Source of the DNA: Paracoccus yeei ATCC BAA-599
GTDB taxonomy: Bacteria; Pseudomonadota; Alphaproteobacteria; Rhodobacterales; Rhodobacteraceae
Reading direction: 5' to 3'
Assembly (NCBI RefSeq): GCF_000622145.1
Contig: NZ_JHWH01000023.1
Coordinates: forward strand, 1 to 64,000
Length of the DNA: 64,000 nucleotides
Shown here: in pieces, positions 44,601 through 55,063 of the stretch
Layout: every line of letters begins with the position of its first letter
Position numbering within the stretch: the first letter of the stretch is position 1
Translations under genes and position numbers: made by a program
Notes under the pieces: model-generated
Databases searched by the model: none
Told to the model about the DNA's origin: nothing
Seen by the model: only the letters and a program-made list of their open reading frames with translations

Positions 44601-44947
44601 CAGTCGAAGGCGAGATCGGCGATGGGATAGGGGGTCAGCCCGTCCAGCGCCCGGCCGACCGCGCTTTCCCGGTCGGCCGCCGGGCCCACCGTCAGGCCGG
44701 TGTACAGGATCTGGTCGTCGGGAATGACCAGCGTCACCGGCAGGGCGGCATCGCCATCCTGCCCGCTGGCCATCCGGCGCAGCTGCGTCAGGCTGTCGCG
44801 AAACTGCGGGTCGTCGAATTCGACCGAGCCCAGGTGACGCCACGGCCGCCGGTGGCCCGCAACCGCAGGCATGCGTTCGCGATGCTGCAGGTGGACCGCG
44901 TCCCCGCTGAAGGAGAGGGCATATTCGGTAGCGGAATCAAGCGACAT
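41609..44947 (-). CDS. large bitopic protein: PilM/GspL-like start, Ala/Pro-rich linker, PilP/GspC-like end
   Basis: 1112 residues. The cytoplasmic N-terminal ~150 residues (LVIPDDQILYTGLTVGPAAD, then ESAVGRALDGLTPYPI) resemble the actin-like domain of PilM/GspL. An acidic Pro/Glu region follows (EPEPEPTSEPEPQPED), then one membrane segment (about 415-436, LVAMLAALVLGLLLIWSF). About 500 residues of Ala/Pro-rich linker and a coiled coil ([20 protein letters not shown]) lead to a C-terminal ~65-residue domain (RALIRLRNGKVVTVRLGDRI, INSIGNGRLTYVKSGQTREL) like PilP/GspC. The start at 44947 (MSLDSATEYALSF) was chosen from this similarity. Function is inferred, not shown. The giant antisense frame is a compositional shadow. 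Confidence 0.62.
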   Translation of the reverse strand: MSLDSATEYALSFSGDAVHLQHRERMPAVAGHRRPWRHLGSVEFDDPQFRDSLTQLRRMASGQDGDAALPVTLVIPDDQILYTGLTVGPAADRESAVGRALDGLTPYPIADLAFDWDGDGEAVQVAAVARQTLREARDFAAQYGFEGTAYCADPQDGGFPGEPVFVLDPPEARRPAFAAPRTGDEPPETPAAETSDAETLAAETREDETPKDETPDTDALDDETPTIAASGRGLSAAQLELPAEMPAEEPEPEPTSEPEPQPEDVPEPKPEPEDAPRPEPQPVEAPATDTPGNPAEPAEAPAESDPVPVADPPAPEQAEAPASQSARVPPVVRHAPRSATAAAPAARRPEPTEPRARAVHDRAASARQVRLGSPVAGREQPPAGPRPAPQAAPVLTPRPDPVAAAAPRPEAGRRGSLAGLVAMLAALVLGLLLIWSFAVPGDGPAQVVASEEEPAPSETPATIPATPAPAPAADPAPAATTPAPAQPAPAPSAPAEAAAEDEPEDAGAPAQLRADPAAEMAAQEPAPVSALTQDEQRRVLIAAAAVAAAVVPPESPRVQPAAQPAQPAAGAALAETAPTPERPRAAPAATATPARPAPQPAAQPAPSRASAPTPAPAASPVATPAATPAARPAQPGLGALTSSARPQLSPRRSTPRATTPRVDTPPAVPANPVPFAQRDQAARPTASARPPSRPQRAAPAATQAAAPAPVPASAIRANRPPPRPEGSAPDLILDEAAGLDPADLDQMDALARDMRRQGLIPVPQRAARDAHPPAGSRLAEARPLRKPAGRGGRSVSDAVSPSAVDAALRSATTQPPPDRPDTAKTATTPARTSGGLLHGSLRPVARPGRDGAARSAGHAAEKPAEKPAGKPSESAIESAIAAAVDASPATPGGVGLAALASSPLPPRRATPLAPSAAAAAAAAPAAAAAAAATPAAPTPAAAAAPGPTESEIAARRALDEQLQAQAEARIRARAAADAAAEAQARAQAEARARAQAEAEERAARARRQDYKPPEIDNEPEIAANMARGGTTAASVARAATQSRGIDMGRTTIIGIIGAGQASRALIRLRNGKVVTVRLGDRIDGGTINSIGNGRLTYVKSGQTRELRMLDGR

Positions 44948-45143
44948 CAGCAGGCTTTGCCTTACAGTTCCGGGCGCCGTGGCGCACATTCCCAATGATG
45001 CTTCCGGACTATCGCAGAACGCGCCGCGTGAAAAGCCAAACACCGGAATGTGTGGGAGCAGGAGCGCAAAATCGACGTTATATCGGCCTTACTGCAACAA
45101 GGTGCGACGCGGCTTTGCCCGCCGCACCCAAGGAGGGACAGAC

Positions 45144-45971
45144 ATGCCTGCTATCCGCCCCCTGATCGCCGCCGCCTCGCTTCTTGCGCTGGCCTCGGGG
45201 CCCGCCCTGGCGCAGATGCCCGCGCCGGGCGACGCCCCGCCCGCGCCGGGCGCCCATCACGCCATGCCGGGTCATCCCAAGCCCCACGCCGCCCGCCTGA
45301 GCGTCACCGGAGAGGGCCAGTCTGCCACCCAGCCCGACATGGCCACGATCTCGCTGGGCGTCAGCACCGAGGCCGCCACCGCGCAGGAAGCGATGGCCCA
45401 GAACGCCACCCGCCAGCAGGCCGTCATCGACGCGCTGAAGGCCGAGGGGATCGCGGCGCGCGACATCCAGACCTCGGGGCTGAACCTGTCGCCGCGCATG
45501 GCCTTTGCCGAGGGCCAGCCGCCGAAGCTGTCGGGCTATACCGCGCAGAACATGGTCACGGTCCGGGTCCGCGACCTAGCCCGGCTGGGCCCGGTGCTGG
45601 ACAAGCTGGTCGAGACCGGCGCGAACGAGATCAACGGCATCGGCTTTGCCCGCGAGGACATGGAGGCCGCCCGCGACGAGGCCCGCGCCCGCGCCATCGC
45701 CGAGGCCCGCCGCCGCGCCGAGCAGATGGCCGGGGCGGCCGGGATGCGGCTCGGCGCGCTGCGCGCGCTGTCGGATGCGCCGGTCGCCGAGGGGCCGCGG
45801 CCGATGATGATGCGGGCCGAGGCCAAGGCCGCCGACGCCACCCCCATCGAGGCGGGCGAGCTGTCGGTGACCGCCCAGGTCAGCGCGGTCTATGACCTGC
45901 TGCCCGGCGACGCGCCTGCCCCCGATGCGCCTGCCCCCGACGGCGAGGCACCCGAGGCCCCGGCGAACTGA
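45144..45971 (+). CDS. SIMPL domain (DUF541) periplasmic protein
   Basis: 275 residues. A signal peptide (cleavage after ALA23), a His/Pro-rich spacer (GAHHAMPGHPKPHA), then the SIMPL domain: LSVTGEGQSATQPDMATISL, DIQTSGLNLSPRM, GYTAQNMVTVRVRDL and EARRRAEQMAGAAGMRLG. The C-terminal tail is Ala/Pro/Asp-rich. Members are periplasmic or outer-membrane linked and in a few bacteria reduce oxidative stress; the biochemical role is unknown. A strong AAGGAGGGACAG ribosome site fixes the start. It is divergent from the large fusion gene. Confidence 0.88.
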   Translation: MPAIRPLIAAASLLALASGPALAQMPAPGDAPPAPGAHHAMPGHPKPHAARLSVTGEGQSATQPDMATISLGVSTEAATAQEAMAQNATRQQAVIDALKAEGIAARDIQTSGLNLSPRMAFAEGQPPKLSGYTAQNMVTVRVRDLARLGPVLDKLVETGANEINGIGFAREDMEAARDEARARAIAEARRRAEQMAGAAGMRLGALRALSDAPVAEGPRPMMMRAEAKAADATPIEAGELSVTAQVSAVYDLLPGDAPAPDAPAPDGEAPEAPAN

Positions 45972-45997
45972 GCCAAGACCCCGCGCCGCCGCGATCC

Positions 45998-47284
45998 TCA
46001 GCCGGTCGCGGCGGCCAGCGCCTGGTCCAGATCGGCGATCAGGTCGGCGGCGTCCTCGATCCCGACCGACAGGCGCACCACGTCGGGCCCCGCGCCGGCC
46101 GCGGTCTTCTGGTCGTCCGTCAGCTGGCTGTGCGTGGTCGAGGCGGAATGGATCACCAGCGAGCGCGCATCCCCCAGGTTCGCCACATGGCTGAACAGCT
46201 TCAGGGCATCGACCAGCCGGACCGCCGCGTCGTATCCACCCTTGATGCGAAAGGTGAAGAGCGCCCCCGCCCCTTTCGGGCAGACCCGCTGCGCGGTGGC
46301 GTGCCAGGGCGAGGACTCCAGCCCCGCATAGCTGACCGAGGCGACGCGCGGGTCGCGCTCCAGCCATTCGGCGACCGCGCGGGCGTTCTCGACGTGGCGG
46401 GCCATGCGCAAGCCCAGCGTCTCGATCCCCATCAGCGTGTAATGGGCGGCCTGCGGGTTCAGCGTCATGCCGAGGTCGCGCAGCCCGATGGCGATGCCGT
46501 GAAAGGTGAAGGCGAGGTTGCCGAAGGCCTGATGGAACGTCAGCCCGTGATAGGCGGGCTCGGGCTGCGAGAGGCTGGGGAAGCGGTCGCTGGCCGACCA
46601 GTCGAAGCGCCCGCTGTCGACCACCACGCCGCCGGTCACCGTGCCGTTGCCGGTCATGTACTTGGTCAGGCTGTGCACGACCAGGGTGGCGCCCATCTCG
46701 ATCGGCCTGCAAAGCCAGGGCGTGGCGAGGGTATTGTCCACGATCAGCGGCAGGCCGAGATCCTCCGCAAGCCGCGCTACCGCCGGGATGTCGGTGACAT
46801 AGCCGCCCGGATTGCTGATCGATTCGCAAAAGATCGCGCGGGTGTCCCCGTCCACGGCGGCGCGCAGCGCGTCCAGGTCGTCGAAATCGACAAAGCGCGC
46901 GCTCCAGCCGAAGCGGCGGATGGTCTGGGCGAACTGGGTGACGGTGCCGCCGTAAAGCCGGGTCGAGGCGACGATGTTGCGCCCCGGCCCCATCAGCGGG
47001 AACAGCGCCAGGATCTGTGCGGCGTGGCCCGAGGAACAGCAGACGGCGCCCGCGCCCCCCTCCATCGCGGCGATGCGCGACTGCAGCGCGGCCACCGTGG
47101 GATTGGTCAGCCGCGAATAGATGTAGCCGACCTCCTGCAGGGCAAACAGCCGCGCGGCATGGGCCGCATCCTTAAAGACATAGGCCGTGGTCTGATAGAT
47201 CGGCACCTGCCGCGCCCCGGTCGCGGGATCGGGCGCCGCGCCGGCATGGATCGCCGTCGTGTCAAAGCCCCATTCATTGCTCAT
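45998..47284 (-). CDS. metY: O-acetylhomoserine aminocarboxypropyltransferase (sulfhydrylase)
   Basis: 428 residues, a PLP enzyme of the Cys/Met metabolism family. DTTAIHAGAAPDPATGARQV, PIYQTTAYVFKDAAHAARLF and IYSRLTNPT open the protein, and the PLP lysine is in VVHSLTKYMTGNGTVTGGV. It makes homocysteine (or methionine) from O-acetylhomoserine and sulfide (or methanethiol). The length (about 430) fits MetY rather than the shorter MetZ/MetB (about 390). The ATG at 47284 has GGAGGAGTTCGCG upstream. An inverted-repeat pair lies about 100 bases upstream. Confidence 0.9.
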   Translation of the reverse strand: MSNEWGFDTTAIHAGAAPDPATGARQVPIYQTTAYVFKDAAHAARLFALQEVGYIYSRLTNPTVAALQSRIAAMEGGAGAVCCSSGHAAQILALFPLMGPGRNIVASTRLYGGTVTQFAQTIRRFGWSARFVDFDDLDALRAAVDGDTRAIFCESISNPGGYVTDIPAVARLAEDLGLPLIVDNTLATPWLCRPIEMGATLVVHSLTKYMTGNGTVTGGVVVDSGRFDWSASDRFPSLSQPEPAYHGLTFHQAFGNLAFTFHGIAIGLRDLGMTLNPQAAHYTLMGIETLGLRMARHVENARAVAEWLERDPRVASVSYAGLESSPWHATAQRVCPKGAGALFTFRIKGGYDAAVRLVDALKLFSHVANLGDARSLVIHSASTTHSQLTDDQKTAAGAGPDVVRLSVGIEDAADLIADLDQALAAATG

Positions 47285-47386
47285 CGCGAACTCCTCCAGT
47301 TGCTGCGGCGGAGGGTGGGACAGGAAGCAGCCCCTTGCAACGACAAAGAAAAACTTTCGCCCTTCGGACGGGCGGCAAGGCAGGAA

Positions 47387-47498
47387 TGGGTATTTGAACA
47401 ACAAGGAAACGGGGCAGGACGTTTCCCGCCGCCCTTGACGCAGGAACGGGGAAAGCCCGCGCGCCACGGGCAGGTCTTCCTTGTTGTTCAAATACCCA
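47387..47498. repeat. dispersed repeat copies E and F as a 22-nt inverted pair
   Basis: 47387-47408 and 47477-47498 are exact reverse complements over 22 bases, with the core GGGTATTTGAACAACAAGG. The 68-base spacer contains further G/C-rich stretches. The pair sits between the metY start and the pgi stop, both on the minus strand. A transcript through it could fold into a long hairpin; it may end pgi transcription or be a remnant of a mobile repeat unit. Confidence 0.75.
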
Positions 47499-47541
47499 AA
47501 TCGCGGCCGCGCCACCCTCGGGGCGCGGCCAAGGGACGGGA

Positions 47542-49152
47542 TCAGTCGCGCAACTCGCGGATCAGCCGGGCCAGGCGTTCGGTCGAGGGATCGTGGCCCG
47601 GGGCGGCCTCGCCGTCGAGCAGGGGGGCGACCTGAAGCGCGAGTTCCTTGCCCAGTTCGACGCCCCATTGGTCGAAGCTGTTGATCCCCAGGATCGCGCC
47701 CTCGACGAACACGCGATGTTCGTAGAGCGCGACGATCTGGCCCAGCGTGTAGGGCGACAGGTCGGGATAGACGAGGGTGGTCGAGGGGCGGTTGCCGGGG
47801 AACACCCGGTGGCGGGCCTGACGCTCGAGTTCGTCGCCCTCGAGGCCCTTGGCGCGCATCAGGTCCAGCGCTTTTTCCAGGGGACGGCCCTGCATCAGCG
47901 CCTCGGACTGCGCCAGGCAGTTCGCCACCAGCAGCAGGTGGTGGTGGTCGAGATCGGGTTCATGGCCGCGCGCGGCGACCATGAATTCGCAGGGCACGAC
48001 CGCCGTGCCCTGGTGGATCAGCTGGTAGAAGGCGTGCTGACCGTTGGTGCCCGGCTCGCCCCAGACCACGGGACCCGAGGGGACGGTCAGGGCGCTGCCG
48101 TCCATGGCGACGCCCTTGCCGTTCGATTCCATTTCCAGCTGCTGCAGATAGGCCGGCAGCCGCGCCAGGCGGTTGTCATAGGGCAGGACCGCACGGGTGC
48201 CGTAGCCGCAGACCTGGTGGTGCCAGATCCCGACCAGGGCCAGGATCACCGGCAGGTTCGCCTCGGGCGGCGCCTGGCGGAAATGGTTGTCCATCGCCAG
48301 GCCGCCGGCCAGGAAGCGGTCGAAATCGTCCGGGCCGATGGCGATCATCAGCGACAGGCCGATCGGCCCCCACATCGAATAGCGCCCGCCGACCCAGTCC
48401 TCGAAGCCGAAGACGCGGTCGGCGTCGATGCCCCATTGCGCGGTGCGCCCCTGGGCCGAGGACAGGGCGGCGAATTGCGCGGCCGGCGTGGTGACGGTTT
48501 TCCCCATCCAGGCCCGTGCGGTTTCGGCATTGGTCATCGTCTCGATGGTGGTGAAGGTCTTGGAGGCGACGATCACCAGCGTGGTTTCGGGATCAAGCCC
48601 CTTCAGCGTGTCGGCGATGTCGGCGCCGTCCACGTTCGACACGAAATGCACGCGCGGCCCGTCGTGCCAGGGCGCGAGCGCGCGCGTCGCCATCGCCGGC
48701 CCGAGGTCCGATCCGCCGATGCCGATGTTGACCACGTCGGTGAACCGCCCGCCCTGCCCCGAAAAGCGCCCGTCGCGCACGCGGGAGGCGAAGTCGCGCA
48801 TCCGCTCATGCGTCTCGCGCACGTCGGGCATCACGTCGCGCCCGTCCACCACGACCGAGCCCTGCAGGTTGCGCAGCGCCGTGTGCAGGACGGCGCGGTC
48901 CTCGGTCTGGTTGATGCGCTCGCCCCGGAACATGGCGTCGCGGCGGGCGGGCACCTGCTGGGCCAGTTCCAGGAGCAGGTCGCGCGCGGTCTCGTCGATC
49001 AGGGTCTTGGACCAGTCGAGCGTCAGGCCGTCAGCTTCCGTCGAAAAGCGCGTCGCCCGGTCGGGGTCGGCGGCGAACAGGGCCGAGATGCGCAGGTCGG
49101 CCTGAGCCCGGCGATGGTCCTTCAGTCGGTTCCAGATGTCGCTTGTCATCAT
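47542..49152 (-). CDS. pgi: glucose-6-phosphate isomerase
   Basis: 536 residues. The active-site blocks are [59 protein letters not shown] and, near the C-terminus, [16 protein letters not shown]. It interconverts glucose 6-phosphate and fructose 6-phosphate. It overlaps pgl by four bases (ATGATG start inside the pgl stop). With zwf and pgl it forms an operon that feeds hexose phosphates into the Entner-Doudoroff route. Confidence 0.96.
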   Translation of the reverse strand: MMTSDIWNRLKDHRRAQADLRISALFAADPDRATRFSTEADGLTLDWSKTLIDETARDLLLELAQQVPARRDAMFRGERINQTEDRAVLHTALRNLQGSVVVDGRDVMPDVRETHERMRDFASRVRDGRFSGQGGRFTDVVNIGIGGSDLGPAMATRALAPWHDGPRVHFVSNVDGADIADTLKGLDPETTLVIVASKTFTTIETMTNAETARAWMGKTVTTPAAQFAALSSAQGRTAQWGIDADRVFGFEDWVGGRYSMWGPIGLSLMIAIGPDDFDRFLAGGLAMDNHFRQAPPEANLPVILALVGIWHHQVCGYGTRAVLPYDNRLARLPAYLQQLEMESNGKGVAMDGSALTVPSGPVVWGEPGTNGQHAFYQLIHQGTAVVPCEFMVAARGHEPDLDHHHLLLVANCLAQSEALMQGRPLEKALDLMRAKGLEGDELERQARHRVFPGNRPSTTLVYPDLSPYTLGQIVALYEHRVFVEGAILGINSFDQWGVELGKELALQVAPLLDGEAAPGHDPSTERLARLIRELRD

Positions 49153-49826
49153 TCAGCCCAATGCACGGTGATATCGCCCAGGAAGGCCCGGATCGGCGCG
49201 TCCCGGGGGTCGAGCCCCTGCGCGCGTTCCAGCGCGGCGCGCTTTTCGGGGCCGGTGATCATCAGATGGGTGTTGATGGCCTTTTGCAGGGCGGCCGGGG
49301 TCAGGGTGATGCGCGGCTCGTCCCGAACCGAGCGGACGGCCATCACCCGCGGCGCGTCCGGGGCCAGCGCCAGCGCGGTTTCGGGCGCACCGGGAAACAG
49401 GCTTGCCGTGTGCATGTCCGTGCCCATGCCCAGCAGCAGGACCGTGATCGGCAGTTCCGGCGCGATCAGCGCATCCAGCCGCTCGGCCGCCGCCTCGGGT
49501 TCGGCGTCGCCGCTGTAGAGGTCGATATAGCGCGCATCCGCCGCCTTGCCGGTCATCAGGTGACGCCGCAGGAGCCGCCCGTTCGAGCGGTTGTGGCTGC
49601 CATCGACCCAGCGTTCGTCGTTCAGGAACACCGTCACCCGCGACCAGTCCAGCAGCCCGGTCCCTGCCAGCGTGTCGTAGACCGGGGCGGGCGTGGTGCC
49701 GCCGGGCACGCAGAGGCTGGCGCGGTCGTTCACGCGCAGGTGCTGGGCCAGTTGGCCCGCGATCTTGTTGGCCAGCGACAGGGCCAGCATCTCGCGGTCG
49801 GGGTATTCGACGAATTCCAGGGTCAT
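49149..49826 (-). CDS. pgl: 6-phosphogluconolactonase
   Basis: 225 residues of the DevB/SOL type. [38 protein letters not shown] and [20 protein letters not shown] are the conserved blocks. It hydrolyses 6-phosphogluconolactone to 6-phosphogluconate, the substrate of Edd. It starts within the zwf stop and overlaps pgi by four bases. The order zwf-pgl-pgi follows the pathway. Confidence 0.95.
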   Translation of the reverse strand: MTLEFVEYPDREMLALSLANKIAGQLAQHLRVNDRASLCVPGGTTPAPVYDTLAGTGLLDWSRVTVFLNDERWVDGSHNRSNGRLLRRHLMTGKAADARYIDLYSGDAEPEAAAERLDALIAPELPITVLLLGMGTDMHTASLFPGAPETALALAPDAPRVMAVRSVRDEPRITLTPAALQKAINTHLMITGPEKRAALERAQGLDPRDAPIRAFLGDITVHWAE

Positions 49827-51274
49827 GGCCTGATCTCCCTCCAGCGGCGGTTGTCGCGGTGCAGAAGCCGCAGGGCTTCCTCGGGACCGCTTGAACCCGC
49901 ATCATAGGGCTCGGGGCGTTTCGATCCAGCCTCCCATTCCGAAATGATGGGATCGGTCCAGGCCCAGGCCGCCTCGACCTCGTCGCCGCGCATGAAGAGC
50001 GTCTGGTTGCCCCGGATCACATCCATGATCAGCCGTTCATAGGCGTCGGGCATGTCCTTGCCGTTCGCGCCCAGCGCGTCGGCAAAGCTCATGTCCAGAG
50101 GCACCTGAACCAGCCGCATGCCGCCGGGGCCCGGTTCCTTGATCATCACCGTCAGGTCCATGCCTTCGTTCGGTTGCAGCTTGATGACAAGCTGGTTCGA
50201 GCGCGGGCCGTCCACCTCGTCGAAGATGGAATGCGGCGGGGCCTTGAAGGTCACCACGATCTCGCTGGTCCGCGCCCGCAGCTTCTTGCCGGTGCGCAGG
50301 TAGAAGGGCGTGCCCGACCAGCGCCAGTTCGCGATATGCGCCTTGAGCGCGACATAGCTTTCGGTGCGCGAGTTGGGGTTGCCGACGTCCTGCAGATAAC
50401 CCGGTTCGTCGCCATCGGCCTGATACTGGCCGCGCACGATCTCGGCCGGGTGCAGGGGTTCCAGCGCGCGGATCACCTTGAGCTTTTCGTCGCGCACCGC
50501 GTCCGGGTCGAAATGATAGGGCGGCTCCATCGCGATCAGGCACAGAAGCTGCATCATGTGGTTCTGCACCATGTCGCGCATGGCACCCGAATGGTCGTAG
50601 TATTCGCCGCGCCCGCCCACGCCCACCGTCTCGGCCACGGTGATCTGGACGTGGTCGACGTAAAGCGAATTCCACAGCGGCTCGAACAGCATGTTGGCGA
50701 AGCGCACGGCCATCAGGTTCTGGACGGTTTCCTTGCCCAGGTAATGGTCGATGCGATAGATCTGGCTTTCGCTGAAATGCCGCGCGAGCACCGCGTTCAG
50801 CTCGCGCGCGGTGGCCAGGTCGCGGCCGAAGGGCTTTTCGACCACGATGCGGCTGTCCTGGTCGGCGATGCCGTGATCGGCAAGCCGCTGCGCGATGTCG
50901 CCGAACAGCGCCGGCGCGACCGAGAAATAGAACGCATGGACCACGCCCGGCCGGATGCGGGACCGCAGGTCGTCCCAGCCGTCGGTGCCGCGCGCATCGA
51001 TGGGCACATAGCCCAGGTGATTCAGGAAATCATCAAGCTGCGAGGCGTCGTCCCCGGGGCTGGCGAATTCGCGGATCGCGGCCCGCGCCTCGTCCCGAAA
51101 GGCCGCGTCGTCCTGGCGGGTGCGCGCCGCGCCGATGATCCGGGCGGACCCCGGGATCTGGCCCGCCACATAGCGCCGGTACAAGCCCGGCAGGATCTTG
51201 CGCCGGGCCAGGTCGCCCGTGGCGCCAAAGATCACCAGGTCGAAATCCTCGACAGGTATGATGCGCGATACCAT
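49823..51274 (-). CDS. zwf: glucose-6-phosphate dehydrogenase
   Basis: 483 residues. NADP site VIFGATGDLARRKILPGLYR, substrate/catalytic block RIDHYLGKETVQNLMAVRF, and later DNHMMQLL-like HSGAMRDMVQNHMMQLLCL. It opens the oxidative hexose route and gives NADPH. The ATG at 51274 with a strong GAGGAGGGCTTG ribosome site is the start; a longer reading would cross the operator-like palindrome at 51326-51339, which lies about 50 bases upstream. pgl and pgi follow with overlaps. Confidence 0.97.
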   Translation of the reverse strand: MVSRIIPVEDFDLVIFGATGDLARRKILPGLYRRYVAGQIPGSARIIGAARTRQDDAAFRDEARAAIREFASPGDDASQLDDFLNHLGYVPIDARGTDGWDDLRSRIRPGVVHAFYFSVAPALFGDIAQRLADHGIADQDSRIVVEKPFGRDLATARELNAVLARHFSESQIYRIDHYLGKETVQNLMAVRFANMLFEPLWNSLYVDHVQITVAETVGVGGRGEYYDHSGAMRDMVQNHMMQLLCLIAMEPPYHFDPDAVRDEKLKVIRALEPLHPAEIVRGQYQADGDEPGYLQDVGNPNSRTESYVALKAHIANWRWSGTPFYLRTGKKLRARTSEIVVTFKAPPHSIFDEVDGPRSNQLVIKLQPNEGMDLTVMIKEPGPGGMRLVQVPLDMSFADALGANGKDMPDAYERLIMDVIRGNQTLFMRGDEVEAAWAWTDPIISEWEAGSKRPEPYDAGSSGPEEALRLLHRDNRRWREIRP

Positions 51275-51325
51275 CAAGCCCTCCTCGCCGCCCGATTGGG
51301 GGGCGGCCCATGTGGGATTAGCCTC

Positions 51326-51339
51326 TGTTAGCGATAACA
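51326..51339. promoter_or_regulatory. operator-like palindrome upstream of zwf
   Basis: TGTTAGCGATAACA pairs in six of seven half-site positions around a central CG, the general form of LacI-family operators. It lies 51 bases before the zwf start and immediately behind the PIN-gene stop. The same core, GTTA-R-CG-M-TAAC, is found before edd at 53152-53167. Confidence 0.65.
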
Positions 51340-51888
51340 TCAACCCTGGCCTTTCTCCATGTCCGAACGCGCGATGGCCTTGGCCAGCCTGGGCAGGCGG
51401 GCGCGGCGCATCAATTCCTTGCGCGGGATTGCGGCACCCGCGTGACGGGCGCGCGCCTCGGTTGCCTCGACGGCGGCCAGAACCGGGCCGGGATGCCGCA
51501 GGAACAGGTCGCGCAGGAATTCGTCGGGGTGGGTCGCGTGCAGGCCCAGGGGCGCCAGCGCCGGGCGCGGAAAGTCGCGCAGATTCGCGGTGACGATCCG
51601 GTCCGCCCCGCCAGCCAGCGCGGTTTCAAGCACATGGCGGTCGGCCGGGTCGGGCAGGTCCATGCCGTCCGCACCCCCGGCGGGCACCGCCATCGCCTCG
51701 GGAAAGCGGTCGGTGAGCAGCGCGATCTCGGGGCCGGCCGGCAGGCCGTTGCGGTCGGCGGCCACGCGCCATTCGTCCAGGATGCGCTGCGACCAGACGG
51801 GCCGGAACAGCCCGGCGGCGGCGCAATCGCCCAGGATCTCGCGCAGGATGGTGGGGTAAAGGACGCAGGCGTCCAGCACCGCCCTCAT
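51340..51888 (-). CDS. PIN-domain protein (Rhodobacterales RSP_2648-like)
   Basis: 182 residues. PIN fold acids are in place: Asp6 (VLDACVLYP), Glu39 (RILDEWRVA), Asp83 (DPADRHVLETAL) and Asp105 (TANLRDFPRP), so it probably cuts RNA. No antitoxin gene precedes it; instead its start overlaps the RNA methyltransferase gene by four bases. I recall the same pair in Rhodobacter sphaeroides, which would argue for an RNA-processing role and not a toxin-antitoxin module. Substrate unknown. It ends right at the zwf operator. Confidence 0.82.
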   Translation of the reverse strand: MRAVLDACVLYPTILREILGDCAAAGLFRPVWSQRILDEWRVAADRNGLPAGPEIALLTDRFPEAMAVPAGGADGMDLPDPADRHVLETALAGGADRIVTANLRDFPRPALAPLGLHATHPDEFLRDLFLRHPGPVLAAVEATEARARHAGAAIPRKELMRRARLPRLAKAIARSDMEKGQG

Positions 51889-53081
51889 CCGTCCAGCCGA
51901 AAGAACAGGGCCTTGAGATAGCCGGTCTCGGCCAGTTGCGGCAGGGTGGGATGGTCCGGCCCGGCCTGGCCCGTATGCAGAAGCTGCATCCGCCGCCCGC
52001 CCCGGCCGATGCCGCGCGCGCTGGCGCTGCGAAACGCGGTCAGGTCGGCGGCGTGGCTGCATGAACACAGGACCAGATACCCCCCGGGCGCGACCAGCGG
52101 CGCGGCCAGGCGGGCGACCCGTTCATAGGCGCGCAACCCCGCCTCGAGCGCGGGTTTCGACGGCGCGAAGGCCGGCGGGTCGCAGATCACCAGGTCGAAG
52201 CGCGCGCCTTCCTCGGCCAGCGCCTCCATCTGGGCAAAGGCGTCACCCTGGCGCGTCACCAGCCGATCCTCGGCCCCCATCGCGCGCGCCCCGCCCTGCG
52301 CCAGGGCCAGCGCCGGGGCCGAGCCGTCCACGCAGGTGGCCTGCACGGCGCCACCGGCCAGCGCAGCAAGGCCGAAGCCACCGACATGCGAGAACACGTC
52401 TAGCACCCGTGCGCCCCGCGCGAGCCGCTGGGCAAAGGCATGGTTCGGGCGCTGGTCATAGAAGAGGCCGGTCTTTTGCCCGCCCAGCAGATCGGCCAGA
52501 TAGGTGGCGCCGTTCATCGGCACCGGGACCGGGCCATCGACGCCGCCCGACAGGATTTCCATCCGCTCGTCCAGCCCTTCAAGGCCGCGCGCCCTGCCCT
52601 GCCCGTTCAGGATGACGGTCGAGACCCCGGTGACGGCGCGCAGCGCCTCGGCGATCTCGGGCACCATGCGCTCGGCCCAGGCGGCGTTCGGCTGGATCAC
52701 GGCGGCATCGCCGAAACGGTCGATGACGGTGCCGGGCAAGCCGTCCGCCTCGGCATGGACCAGGCGATAGAAGGGGGCGTCGAACAGCCGCTCGCGCAGG
52801 GCCAGCGCGCGGGCCAGCCGGGCGGCGATCCAGTCGCGGTCGATCACAGCCGCCGGATCGGGGTCCATCATCCGCGCGATGATCTTGGAATTCGGATTGA
52901 CCGTGACCACGCCCATCGGCCGCCGCTCGGCGTCCTCAAGCGCCGCGAAGCTGCCGGGCGCAATCGCGCGGGTGCGGCGGTCCACCACCGCCTCGTCGGC
53001 GAAGACCCAGGGGAAACCATGACGGATCGCCTGGGGTTTGGACTTGGGACGCAAACGGATGACGGGCAGATCGGCGGACAT
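51885..53081 (-). CDS. class I SAM-dependent rRNA methyltransferase, RlmI-like
   Basis: 398 residues. An N-terminal PUA-like RNA-binding part ([20 protein letters not shown]) and a central region with [20 protein letters not shown]. The Rossmann domain has the SAM motif [19 protein letters not shown] and catalytic motif [13 protein letters not shown]. coli RlmI makes m5C1962 in 23S rRNA; the sequence supports a cytosine C5 enzyme, but site specificity is inferred. A two-gene unit with the PIN-domain gene (ATGA overlap). It is divergent from edd. Confidence 0.87.
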   Translation of the reverse strand: MSADLPVIRLRPKSKPQAIRHGFPWVFADEAVVDRRTRAIAPGSFAALEDAERRPMGVVTVNPNSKIIARMMDPDPAAVIDRDWIAARLARALALRERLFDAPFYRLVHAEADGLPGTVIDRFGDAAVIQPNAAWAERMVPEIAEALRAVTGVSTVILNGQGRARGLEGLDERMEILSGGVDGPVPVPMNGATYLADLLGGQKTGLFYDQRPNHAFAQRLARGARVLDVFSHVGGFGLAALAGGAVQATCVDGSAPALALAQGGARAMGAEDRLVTRQGDAFAQMEALAEEGARFDLVICDPPAFAPSKPALEAGLRAYERVARLAAPLVAPGGYLVLCSCSHAADLTAFRSASARGIGRGGRRMQLLHTGQAGPDHPTLPQLAETGYLKALFFRLDG

Positions 53082-53151
53082 GCGGGCCTCATGCAAAACG
53101 CGGGCAGGATTGCCATGCCTGCGGCCGCGGGGCAAGAGCGGGCCGGTTGCG

Positions 53152-53167
53152 CCGTTAACGCTAACGG
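53152..53167. promoter_or_regulatory. operator-like palindrome upstream of edd
   Basis: CCGTTAACGCTAACGG pairs in seven of eight half-site positions around a central CG. It lies 31 bases before the edd start, in the divergent region with the methyltransferase gene (70 bases from that start). It shares the core of the zwf palindrome, so one LacI-type repressor may control both promoters. Confidence 0.65.
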
Positions 53168-53198
53168 ACTATATCCAGGACCAGAAAGCGAGCCAGCC

Positions 53199-55001
<1,803 letters not shown>

Positions 55002-55063
55002 CCCTCGGGACCCCACTCCGGGTATCTCGGTCGGTTCCAGCGGGAACGGGCCGCCGCCGGTCT

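Noticed and set aside
39731-44998. 1755-codon open frame on the + strand
   Set aside because: Antisense to the CPA2 antiporter and the Ala/Pro-rich fusion protein. The second half is Gly/Arg repeats that mirror Pro/Ala codons.
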